This document shows, piece after piece, positions 25,831 to 33,496 of a DNA stretch of 61,926 nucleotides (positions are counted from its first letter, which is position 1; the number at the start of each line of letters is the position of its first letter). Location: assembly GCF_013778455.1 (NCBI RefSeq), contig NZ_JACEHE010000039.1:1-61926 (forward strand), read 5' to 3'. Both the position numbers and the translations under genes were made by a program. Under the pieces are notes generated by a model. The model had not been told where the DNA came from, did not search any database, and saw only the letters and a list, made by a program, of their open reading frames with translations. Origin of the DNA: Streptomyces himalayensis subsp. himalayensis. Its GTDB lineage: Bacteria > Actinomycetota > Actinomycetes > Streptomycetales > Streptomycetaceae.

Positions 25831-27234
25831 TCAGTACTTCCACCGGTACGCCGCCGCCACCAGTTCGTCGTCCAGTCCGGCCACGGCCGCGATCTCCCCG
25901 AGGCGCACGGCGATCACGGCGTCGGCCAGGACCGGTCCGAGCGCGGCGCGGAGCCGCTCGTCCTTGCGGAACTCCTCCACGGCCTCGTCCAGCGACGTCG
26001 GCAGGCGGCGCACGCCCCAGGCCGCCGCTTCCGAGGCACTGAACCGTGCGGGATCCCCGGTGATCTCCTCGGCCAGGGGCGCGGACGACTCCAGTCCGTC
26101 GAGCCCGGCGGCGATGAGGCAGCCGAGCGCGAGGTACGGATTGGCGGCCAGGTCGACCGGCTTCACCTCCAGATTCGCCGCCTGCTCGCGCCGCCCCGCC
26201 GTACCGGTGATGACGCGCACCGCGGACTCGCGGGTCTCGCGGCCCCAGGCGGTGAACACCCCGGCCCACTGCGAGGGCTTGAGTCGCAGATAGCTGGCCG
26301 GGCTGGGGGCGGTCACGGCCGTGAGCGCGGGCAGGTGTGCGAGCACGCCGGCGGCGAAGGACTCGGCCTCGGCCGTCATGCCGTACCGGCGGTCACCACC
26401 CGAGTGCAGGTTCACCCCGTCGCGCCAGGCCGAGATGTGCACGTGGCCGCCGTTGCCGACGCCCTCGGCGAAGACGGCCGGCGAGAAGGAAACCTTGAGT
26501 CCGTGGCGCTGCGACACCGCCCGGATGGTCTGCCGCACCAGCACGCTCCGGTCGGCCGCGGCCACCGGGTCGAGCGCGCCCACCGAGATCTCGAACTGAC
26601 CGGCGGCGTACTCGGGGTGGATCTGGTCGACGTCCACACCCTGTGCCGTGAAGGCCCCCATCAACTCGGCGGCGTAGTCGCTCAGTTCGACCTGCCGAGT
26701 GGCGCTGTAGGCCGGACCCGAGGTCGCGGGGACGAACTCGTCGCCGGCCGCCGACCCCTGCCCGATGGACCACTCGACCTCGATGCCCGCCTTGAACGTG
26801 ATGCCGTGGTGCCGGGCCGCGTCTGTGACGATCCGGCGCAGGAAGGTGCGGCTGCACGCCGGATGCCGCTCGCCCTCCTGGGTGATCCGGTCGACGGGGG
26901 CCCACGCCCAGCCCGGCTGTCCGGACAGCACCACCAGCTGGTCGAGGGCGGGGTAGAGGCGCAGGTCGCCGTCCGGTGAGCCGAGCACATCGGTGGAGAC
27001 GATGGAGTCGTTGGCCAGGAAGGTGTCGAACACCGGTGACATCCCGACGCCCCAGGCGGCCGCCGAGGCGAGCCGGGCCGTGGGGATGGTCTTCACCCGG
27101 CCGATGCCCGCGGTGTCGACATAGGCCAGCACGATGCCGCGTACGCCCTGCCCGGACAGCTCCACGCTCAGCGCGGTGGCCCGCTCGACATCACCGGGGC
27201 GTCCACCTGGGACGGGGTCGGCAAGGGTGGTCAT
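25831..27234 (-). CDS. Glutamine-synthetase-like ligase (GlnA3/FluG-C type)
   Basis: Glutamine-synthetase-fold enzyme of 467 residues. The beta-grasp N terminus is followed by catalytic motifs GIEVEWS, HPEYAAGQFEISVG, GNGGHVHIS and RLKPSQWAGVF. The final part NLEVKPVDLAANPYLALG replaces the usual adenylylation-loop region, as in gamma-glutamylpolyamine-type ligases, so it is probably not a primary GlnA. ATG at 27234 has GAGGAGG about 5 bases upstream; the longer open frame upstream has no protein character. It is the first gene of the operon with the FluG-like amidohydrolase. A 22-bp palindrome at 27388-27409 lies in its promoter region. Confidence 0.87.
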   Translation of the reverse strand: MTTLADPVPGGRPGDVERATALSVELSGQGVRGIVLAYVDTAGIGRVKTIPTARLASAAAWGVGMSPVFDTFLANDSIVSTDVLGSPDGDLRLYPALDQLVVLSGQPGWAWAPVDRITQEGERHPACSRTFLRRIVTDAARHHGITFKAGIEVEWSIGQGSAAGDEFVPATSGPAYSATRQVELSDYAAELMGAFTAQGVDVDQIHPEYAAGQFEISVGALDPVAAADRSVLVRQTIRAVSQRHGLKVSFSPAVFAEGVGNGGHVHISAWRDGVNLHSGGDRRYGMTAEAESFAAGVLAHLPALTAVTAPSPASYLRLKPSQWAGVFTAWGRETRESAVRVITGTAGRREQAANLEVKPVDLAANPYLALGCLIAAGLDGLESSAPLAEEITGDPARFSASEAAAWGVRRLPTSLDEAVEEFRKDERLRAALGPVLADAVIAVRLGEIAAVAGLDDELVAAAYRWKY

Positions 27235-27688
27235 ACGTCCTCCTCGGCGAGCGGGGCAGACGGCGGCCGTCGGGCCGTCCTGGTGTTCACGTAGCTCTGT
27301 ACCCGGGCAAGCCCATTCCGAGCACCAGATGATCGCTTCCGCCGCCGTCGTGGGCGTGGTTCCCGGTCCGGGTCGCGGCCGGGTCGGTGATCGGTCGCCT
27401 GACCGATCAGGGTCTGGTTGACCTGACGGGTGGTCTGCGCCGCGACCCGGGGATTGCTCCGCGGTTGTCTCGGTAGCCAAGAGAGGCTCCTGTGGTCGGC
27501 CCCGCTCCTTGCCCGGTGCCGTCATTTGCCGGTAAGCGGCCAGCGGACAGTCGCTCGCCGCTCCATTCGGCGGGTGCCGGACCATCACAGTCTGTCGCTG
27601 GGGCGGCCGTCGACCGGTTTTTCTCGCTATGGGGCGGCCCCTTGCCCGTAGCACTCGGCTCCGTTGCCCGTAGCCACTCAGGGGGCGA
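27235..27688. other. Intergenic region between apbE-type and GS-like genes
   Basis: About 450 bases without a credible gene. It contains the palindrome at 27388-27409 and a direct repeat TTGCCCGTAGC at 27642-27652 and 27664-27674 near the 3' end of the ApbE gene. It probably holds the terminator of the flavinylation operon and the promoter of the GS-like operon. Confidence 0.5.
27388..27409. promoter_or_regulatory. 22-bp palindrome upstream of the GS-like operon
   Basis: TGATCGGTC (27388-27396) is mirrored by GACCGATCA (27401-27409) around GCCT. It lies about 155 bases before the GS-like start and is a candidate operator for an unlinked regulator, or a weak terminator for the upstream operon. 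Confidence 0.5.
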
Positions 27689-28411
27689 TCAGGCGGCCAC
27701 GGGAAGTCCCGGAGTCCGGACGACCCTGCGCTCGGCATCCACGGCGAACACCTCGCACCCTTCCCGTGCGGCGGCCCACTCCATGCCCTCCGCGCCCATG
27801 GCGAACGCCGCTGTCGCGGTTGCGTCGGCCTCGGTCAGCGAGGGCGCCACGACGGTGAGACTGAGCAGTCCGGTCGCCGGACGGCCGGTACGCCCGTCAA
27901 GGATGTGGTCACCCCGTTCGTACCGCGCGGAGGTCGCCACCGCGCCGTCGGTGATCTCCAGTACCGTGCACAGCCTGTCGGCCTGCTCGGGGTGCCGTAC
28001 ACCCACCCGCCACGGACCGCCGGCCGCGACCACGTCACCACCGGCGTTCAGGCAGAACCGCGTCGCCCCCGCGGCCGTCAGCAGCTCCGCCGCCCGCTGT
28101 ACCGACCAGCCCTTCACCATCGCGCAGGGGTCGAGGCCGCGGCCCGGCAGCCGGGCGTCGAACGCACCGCCGGTCGCGACCCGGTACTCCTCGCAGAGGC
28201 CGAGGACCTCCACCAGATCCGCGCTGAGGTCGTCGTCCGACAGCTCGCCCCGGTCCAGCCGGGACACGTCGCTGTCGGGCTTGAAGGGGCTGAAACGCGC
28301 GTCGACCTCGCGCAGCCACGCGAACAGCGCGTCCGCCGCCTCCTCGGGGACGTCCTCGTCGTCGATCCGCAGCGACACCGGGAATCCCATGATGTGTTCG
28401 ACGCGCCGCAT
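27689..28411 (-). CDS. apbE: FAD:protein FMN transferase, ApbE family
   Basis: Flavinyltransferase of about 240 residues that attaches FMN covalently to Ser/Thr of target proteins. Family features include the N-terminal MGFPVSL (M-G-x-P/T), VDARFSPFKPDSDVSRLD, the region CAMVKGWSVQRAAELL, a C-terminal SARYERGDHILDGRTG and LTEADATATAAFAMG (metal and FAD contacts). The ATG at 28411 is one base past the stop of the FMN-binding gene, so translation is coupled. Its substrate is almost certainly the SGAT-bearing protein encoded immediately upstream. There is no signal peptide, so the transfer may occur before export. Confidence 0.9.
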   Translation of the reverse strand: MRRVEHIMGFPVSLRIDDEDVPEEAADALFAWLREVDARFSPFKPDSDVSRLDRGELSDDDLSADLVEVLGLCEEYRVATGGAFDARLPGRGLDPCAMVKGWSVQRAAELLTAAGATRFCLNAGGDVVAAGGPWRVGVRHPEQADRLCTVLEITDGAVATSARYERGDHILDGRTGRPATGLLSLTVVAPSLTEADATATAAFAMGAEGMEWAAAREGCEVFAVDAERRVVRTPGLPVAA

Positions 28412-28412
28412 C

Positions 28413-28871
28413 TCAGGCGTCCTTCGCGTCGATGGCGGCCTGGAGCGACTGGATGTATCCCTCACTGGTGATCGTGGCTCCGGACACAGTGTCGATGTCG
28501 GCGCTCTGCGCCTCCAGCGTTTCCTCGATCAGCTTCGGCACGGCAGCCGTGGTCTGCGGGTGGTTCGGCTGCTGGAGCATCCGCACGGAACTGATCTTGT
28601 CGCCTTCGAACGTCACCTCCACCTGCACGGCCCCCTTCGACGTGTTGACGGTGCTGCCGCGGACGACCTGCGAGGCGGCCGCCGACGCGGACGGCGAGGC
28701 CGCGGACGAAGAAGACGACGAAGGAGAGGAAGGAGACGGCGAAGAAGCCGGCGAGGGCGTCGGGACGAGTTCGGCGGCCTCGGTGGTCGTCGTGCCGGCA
28801 GGCGGTTCGTAACGCCAGAGCGGGATCAGGCCCGCGACGGTCAGGATGAAGACAGGCAGTGCTCGTTTCAC
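28413..28871 (-). CDS. Membrane-anchored FMN-binding domain protein
   Basis: Protein of 152 residues: an N-terminal membrane anchor or signal (about 3-20), a long Pro/Ser linker (about 36-66) and an FMN_bind domain (about 70-148). The motif DTVSGATITSEGY holds the S/T-G-A-T flavinylation site; the Thr of SGAT is the expected FMN attachment residue. GTG at 28871 has GAGGGAC 5-11 bases upstream. It lies 10 bases after the reductase and one base before apbE. It probably carries electrons outside the membrane, taken from the haem/flavin reductase. Confidence 0.9.
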   Translation of the reverse strand: MKRALPVFILTVAGLIPLWRYEPPAGTTTTEAAELVPTPSPASSPSPSSPSSSSSSAASPSASAAASQVVRGSTVNTSKGAVQVEVTFEGDKISSVRMLQQPNHPQTTAAVPKLIEETLEAQSADIDTVSGATITSEGYIQSLQAAIDAKDA

Positions 28872-28881
28872 GATGTCCCTC

Positions 28882-30225
28882 TCATCCCGCCAGGCTGAAG
28901 CGCTCGAAGTGGATCTGCTGCCTGGGCACTCCCAGCTCGCGCAGGCTGCGGAGCACCGCGCTGGTCATCCCGGGCGGGCCGCAGACGAAGACGTCCCGTT
29001 CGCAGACGTCCGGCACAAGCCGCGCGAGCGCCTCCGGTGCCAGCTTGTCCGGCGTGGCCGGGCCGGTGACGAGGTGCAGCTCGGTGCCCTTGGCGGCGGC
29101 GAGTTCCCGCAGTTCGTCGTAGAGCACGGCGTCCCGGTCGGTGGCCACCCGGTAGATGAGCACCGCGTGGCCGTGCAGCTCCTCCAGCAGGGCCCGGATC
29201 GGGGTGATGCCGACGCCGCCGGCGATGAGCAGGGTGTCGGGGCGGGTGCGGTGGAGGGTGGTGAAGGCGCCGTAGGGGCCCTCGGCGAACACTCGCGTGC
29301 CCACGGGGATGTGGCGTAGGGCTGCGGTGCCGTCGCCGGCCGTCTTCGCGGTCAGCCTGAGCTGCCGGCCGTCCGGTGCGGCCGACAGCGAGAACGGGTT
29401 GGCCTGCCACCACCGCTCCCTGGTCAGAAACCGCCACAGGAAGAACTGGCCCGCTCGCGCAGGCAGTTGATCCAGGTCGCGTCCCGTTACGTAGATGGAC
29501 ACGACGTTGTCGGACTCGGGCACCACGGCCGACACCCGCAGCTGGTGCCGCAGGTTCCGCCGCAGGGGAAGCACCACCCGTCCCAGGAACACCGAGCCCA
29601 GCGCCGCTCCCCACAGGGTCCACCAGTACGCGGTGGCCGTGGCCGACGTCGTGAAGGTCGTGCCCACCGCGACCTGGTGCGAGAACGCCAGCAGCACCGC
29701 CACGTACATGTAGAGATGGATGAAGTGCCACGTCTCGTACGACAGCCGGCGCCGGGCGAAGCGCGCCGACACGATGCCGACCGTGATGATCAGCGCCAGC
29801 GCGACCACGGCGCGCAGCACGTACTCGATGGTCGTCGCCAGCTCCACGAACTGGTCCACCGGCGGCAGCGACGACAGCTGCGCGTAGCCGAAGGTGATGA
29901 ACACCATGTGTGTCACCAGGGTCCACAGCACGCCGAAGCCGACCCAGCGGTGCCAGGAGGTCAGCCGGTCCATGCCGATCCGGCGGTCTAGCCACGGCAG
30001 CCGGGCGACGAGCAGCAGCTGGAAGGCCATCAGGAGCGCGCCGTACAGTCCGGCCAGTCGGCCCAGCAGCATCAGGGCGTTCGAGCCGAGCCCGGCCTGG
30101 AAGAAGAACGTGGTCACCACGCACACGTTGGCGCCCAGGACGGCGTACAGGCCTGCGCGGGCGACGACCTTGGGGCGTATCGCCGCCGCAGGCGGGGGCG
30201 GCTGGACACGTTGGACAGTCGTCAC
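28882..30225 (-). CDS. Ferric-reductase-like membrane flavohaem oxidoreductase
   Basis: Protein of about 447 residues that combines a six-helix ferric-reductase-like transmembrane domain (about 20-210) with a cytoplasmic FAD/NAD(P)H reductase domain (about 225-447). Haem ligands are expected in SWHRWVGFGVLWTLVTH and WHFIHLYMYV...FSH. The flavin domain has NPFSLSA, the nucleotide site AGGVGITPIRALL and the C-terminal CGPPGM. A TTG at 30234 is possible, but the GTG at 30225 is favoured because GAGGAG lies about 9 bases upstream. It would move electrons from NAD(P)H across the membrane to the FMN protein of the same operon. Confidence 0.88.
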   Translation of the reverse strand: MTTVQRVQPPPPAAAIRPKVVARAGLYAVLGANVCVVTTFFFQAGLGSNALMLLGRLAGLYGALLMAFQLLLVARLPWLDRRIGMDRLTSWHRWVGFGVLWTLVTHMVFITFGYAQLSSLPPVDQFVELATTIEYVLRAVVALALIITVGIVSARFARRRLSYETWHFIHLYMYVAVLLAFSHQVAVGTTFTTSATATAYWWTLWGAALGSVFLGRVVLPLRRNLRHQLRVSAVVPESDNVVSIYVTGRDLDQLPARAGQFFLWRFLTRERWWQANPFSLSAAPDGRQLRLTAKTAGDGTAALRHIPVGTRVFAEGPYGAFTTLHRTRPDTLLIAGGVGITPIRALLEELHGHAVLIYRVATDRDAVLYDELRELAAAKGTELHLVTGPATPDKLAPEALARLVPDVCERDVFVCGPPGMTSAVLRSLRELGVPRQQIHFERFSLAG

Positions 30226-30297
30226 GGTCGGCAACTCCTCGCTCGGGGGTGGGGACTTTCGAGCCTGCCTGGTGGGAGCTGTCGTTTTACTGTCGGT

Positions 30298-30311
30298 CGA
30301 CTTTCAAGTCG
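30298..30311. promoter_or_regulatory. 14-bp palindrome in the divergent promoter region
   Basis: CGACTTTCAAGTCG is an inverted repeat with 6-bp arms between the reductase operon and the two-component genes. It is a candidate site for the response regulator encoded next to it, which could control both directions. Confidence 0.5.
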
Positions 30312-30368
30312 TTATCGATACGGACCCGTCCGGCCGCACTGGGGGGCGGGTATGGCGTCATAAGACAC

Positions 30369-31076
30369 GTGAAGCACCATGAGCACGTGGAAAGAGTGCG
30401 ACTCCTCGTTGTGGACGACGATCCTCCCATCGCCGACCTCGTGGCGACGGTTGCCCGCTACGAGGGCTGGGAAGCGGTCACCGCGAACTCCGGCGAGGAG
30501 GCCCTGAGCCGGGCCGCCGGGTTCCAGCCCGACATCGTGGTGCTCGACCTGATGCTCCCCGACCTCGACGGCTTCGCCGTGCTGGACCGGCTCCGCCAGT
30601 CCGGGACGATGGTCCCCGTCGTGTTCCTCACCGCGCGCGACGGCGTGGCCGACCGGGTCGCCGGCCTGACCAGGGGCGGTGACGACTACCTCGTCAAGCC
30701 GTTCGCGGTGGAGGAGCTCATGGCCCGGCTGCGGACCGTGCTGCGCCGCAGCACCGGGCCGGGGTTCCAGCGGTCCGTGCTCAGGGTGGCGGACCTGACG
30801 CTGGACGAGGACACCCGTGATGTGCGGCGAGGCGACCGGCGCCTCACGGTCACACCGACCGAGTACGAGTTGCTCCGCTTCCTGATGCGCAAGTCACCGA
30901 CCGTGATGACGAAGGCGCAGATCCTCGACCACGTCTGGGAGTACGGCTTCGGCGGCCGCTCCAACGTCGTGGAGCTGGTCGTCAGCCGCCTGCGCCGCAA
31001 GCTCGAGGACACCGGCGAGCCGCTGATCCACACCGTGCGGGGAGTCGGGTACGTGGTACGGCAGGTCACCCAGTGA
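30369..31076 (+). CDS. OmpR-family response regulator
   Basis: Response regulator of about 235 residues. The receiver has the acidic pair in LLVVDDDPP, phospho-acceptor D60 (VVLDLMLPDLDGF), T88 (FLTARD) and K110 (YLVKPF). The C-terminal winged helix ends with the usual RSNVVELVVSRLRRKLE and VRGVGYVVR. Starts at GTG 30369, 30387 or 30396 are possible and none has a clear ribosome site; the first is given. Its stop overlaps the kinase start (GTGA). It is divergent from the flavinylation operon, which it probably controls. Confidence 0.9.
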   Translation: MKHHEHVERVRLLVVDDDPPIADLVATVARYEGWEAVTANSGEEALSRAAGFQPDIVVLDLMLPDLDGFAVLDRLRQSGTMVPVVFLTARDGVADRVAGLTRGGDDYLVKPFAVEELMARLRTVLRRSTGPGFQRSVLRVADLTLDEDTRDVRRGDRRLTVTPTEYELLRFLMRKSPTVMTKAQILDHVWEYGFGGRSNVVELVVSRLRRKLEDTGEPLIHTVRGVGYVVRQVTQ

Positions 31077-32509
31077 TCAGCCGGCTGAGGCAGACCTACC
31101 GCAGCCAGCGCCTCGGCACACGGCTGGCGCTGGGCCTTGCCGTGCTGTCGCTGATCGTGTTCGCCGTCGTCGGTACGGCGCTGTCGACGTATATGCGGGA
31201 CTACCTGCAGCACCAGCTCGCCGACCAGATGAAGCTCGTCCAGGTCACACAGTCCAAGGACGCCCTGGTCCACGGCACCGTGCAGCGAAAGCCGTACTAC
31301 GGCTGGTACACCGCTGTGTACGACATGCCGGACGGCGTGCCTGTGCTCCGCAAGTCCGCCGACGTGCCCGCGGACACAGGGGAACTCGCCGCCGTCGCCG
31401 CGGAGCTGCCCGACGCGGGCTCCCCGGAGATCCTGCGCACCGCGCACCTCAAGGGGGAGGGCACATACCAGCTGCGCGCCTGCGAGGTCGAACCCGGCGT
31501 GGTCCTCGTCACCGCAGCCCCCATGGAGGACATCGAGGACACCATGGAGCAGCTGGTCACGGTTCAGGTCGCCACGTTCGCACTCGCGTTGCTCGCCCTC
31601 GTCGTGGCCGGCCGTGCGGTGCTGCGGCGCGGCCTGAAGCCGCTCAGCGACATGGCGCACACGGCCCACGGCATCACCTCGCACGACTTCACCGACTCGG
31701 CGCGACTCCCCGTGCGCGTCGACGGCGAGAAGGGCGGCCCCGAGGTCGAGGAGCTGCGCACCGCGTTCAACACCATGCTGGAACACATCGACGACTCCCT
31801 CGCCGTCCGCACGGAGGCCGAACAGCGGTTGCGCCGGTTCGTCGCGGACGCCTCGCACGAGCTGCGCACCCCGCTGATGTCGGTGCGCGGCTACGCCGAC
31901 CTGTTCCAGTACGCGGCGGCCAACGCGCCCGAGGAGCGCGAGAAGCACCTGGCCCGGCTGCGCGCCGAGGCGGCCAGGATGAGCGTGCTCCTTGACGACC
32001 TGCTTCTGCTCGCCCGCCTGGACGCCGCAGAGGTGGAGACACCGCTGCGGCCGGAGGACACGGACCTGATGGACCTGGTGCGCCAGGCCGCGGACGCGTT
32101 CCGCGCGGGCCGGCCGGACCACCCGCTGACCGTGGCGGCCGGGCCCGAGCCGGTGATGCTGCGTCTCGACCCCCTGCGTATCCGGCAGGTGCTGGACAAT
32201 CTGCTCACCAACGCCGCCGTGCACACCCCGGCCGACACGAAGGTGTCCGTGGAGACGTCCGTCTCGTCCGGGGAGGCGATGGTGCGGGTCGCCGACTCCG
32301 GGCCGGGCATACCGGCCGCCGATCAGGAGCGCGTCTTCGACCGCTTCTACCGCGTCGACAAGGCCCGCAGTCGCGATCGTGGCGGCAGCGGCCTTGGCTT
32401 GGCGGTCGCACGGTCACTCGTACGCGCGCATGGCGGCACCATCGAGCTGGCCAGTCGGCCTGGTTGCACGGCCTTCACCATCAGGATTCCGCTGGGCCGG
32501 ACGGAGTGA
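31073..32509 (+). CDS. Sensor histidine kinase
   Basis: Kinase of 478 residues with two membrane helices (about 18-40 and 160-183), an extracytoplasmic sensor of about 115 residues, a HAMP linker, the phospho-acceptor motif FVADASHELRTP (H262) and a HATPase_c domain with N box LLTNAAVH, DSGPGIP and GGSGLGLAVA. It is coupled to the response regulator by a 4-base overlap. The sensor domain shows no known fold to me, so the signal is unknown. Its stop codon lies inside the first unit of a 14-bp tandem repeat array. Confidence 0.9.
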   Translation: MISRLRQTYRSQRLGTRLALGLAVLSLIVFAVVGTALSTYMRDYLQHQLADQMKLVQVTQSKDALVHGTVQRKPYYGWYTAVYDMPDGVPVLRKSADVPADTGELAAVAAELPDAGSPEILRTAHLKGEGTYQLRACEVEPGVVLVTAAPMEDIEDTMEQLVTVQVATFALALLALVVAGRAVLRRGLKPLSDMAHTAHGITSHDFTDSARLPVRVDGEKGGPEVEELRTAFNTMLEHIDDSLAVRTEAEQRLRRFVADASHELRTPLMSVRGYADLFQYAAANAPEEREKHLARLRAEAARMSVLLDDLLLLARLDAAEVETPLRPEDTDLMDLVRQAADAFRAGRPDHPLTVAAGPEPVMLRLDPLRIRQVLDNLLTNAAVHTPADTKVSVETSVSSGEAMVRVADSGPGIPAADQERVFDRFYRVDKARSRDRGGSGLGLAVARSLVRAHGGTIELASRPGCTAFTIRIPLGRTE

Positions 32510-32571
32510 GCTGGACGGGGTGATCTGGATGGAGTGAGCTGAACGGAGTGAGCCGCATGGAGTGAGCTTGG
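32502..32571. repeat. Five tandem 14-bp repeats at a convergent gene junction
   Basis: Five consecutive 14-base units follow the pattern C/T-GGAGTGAGCTGGA (32502-32515, 32516-32529, 32530-32543, 32544-32557, 32558-32571), with a few changes in each. The array begins over the kinase stop codon and nearly fills the gap before the LysR stop at 32582. Confidence 0.8.
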
Positions 32572-32581
32572 TGGCCGGGAT

Positions 32582-33436
32582 TCAGGCCTTGCGATAGAGC
32601 TCCGTGAGGAGTTCGATCGCGGACTGGGTGGCCGGATGCGGGTCGTCCCGCCACCAGGCGAGCCGCACCGCGATCGGCTCGGCGTCGCGCACCGGCCGGT
32701 AAGCGATGCCGGGCCGCGGGTACTGGTTCGCGGTGGACTCGGCCGTCATGCCCACGCAGCGGCCCGTGGAGATCACGGTGAGCCAGTCGTCGACATCGTG
32801 CGTTTCCTCGGTCGCCGGGCGGGAGTCCGGGGGCCACAGATCCGTGGTGGTCGTCCCGGTCCTCCGGTCGATCATCAGCCTGCGCCCGCCGATGTCGGCG
32901 AGCCTGATCGAGCGGCGCCGGGCCAGCGGGTCGTCGGCGGCCATGGCGCACAGGCGCCGCTCCAGCCCCACGATGGCGGAGTCGAAGCGGCGGTCGTCCA
33001 CCGGCCTGCGTATCACGGCGAGGTCGCAGGCACCCTCCGCGAGTCCGGCGGTGGTGGAGTTGACGCGGATGAGTTGCAGGTCCGTCTCGGGGTGCGCGCC
33101 CGCCCATCGGCGCTGAAAGGCCAGAGTGTGGCGGCCGATCGCCGACCAGGCGTAGCCGATGCGCAGGCACGTATGACCGGACGTGGCCTCGCGGACCAGG
33201 TCGTCCACTTCGCCGAGCACACGCCGGGCCTGCGCCACCACGCGCAGCCCGGTCGCCGTCGGAGTCACCTCGCGCGAGGTCCGCCGCAACAGCCGTACGC
33301 CAAGGGCCTGTTCGAGCGAGGCCAGTGTCCGGGACACGGCTGCCTGAGAGACACCGAGCGCGATGGCGGCATCGGTGAAGGTGCCCTCGTCGACGATCGC
33401 GACGAGGCAGCGCAACTGCCGCAGCTCCACATCCAT
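32582..33436 (-). CDS. LysR-family transcriptional regulator
   Basis: LysR-type regulator of 284 residues. The N-terminal winged helix is MDVELRQLRCLVAIVDEG with recognition region VSQAAVSRTLASLEQALG, followed by an effector-binding domain (about 90-280). ATG at 33436 matches the family's usual first residues; the open frame upstream has no homology. It is divergent from an EamA transporter gene with 60 bases between, the classic layout in which LysR controls its neighbour. A TGCGGATGCA region in that gap may be its site. Confidence 0.88.
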   Translation of the reverse strand: MDVELRQLRCLVAIVDEGTFTDAAIALGVSQAAVSRTLASLEQALGVRLLRRTSREVTPTATGLRVVAQARRVLGEVDDLVREATSGHTCLRIGYAWSAIGRHTLAFQRRWAGAHPETDLQLIRVNSTTAGLAEGACDLAVIRRPVDDRRFDSAIVGLERRLCAMAADDPLARRRSIRLADIGGRRLMIDRRTGTTTTDLWPPDSRPATEETHDVDDWLTVISTGRCVGMTAESTANQYPRPGIAYRPVRDAEPIAVRLAWWRDDPHPATQSAIELLTELYRKA

Positions 33437-33496
33437 GAGTGAAGCGTATAGATGCTTCTGCGGATGCATTTTGTGCAAGAGCAGCGTGGTCCCACG

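Noticed and set aside
27235..27738. N-terminal extension of the GS-like frame by 168 codons
   Set aside because: No homology upstream of the ATG at 27234, which has a strong GAGGAGG site; the extension runs through the palindrome and the ApbE gene end.
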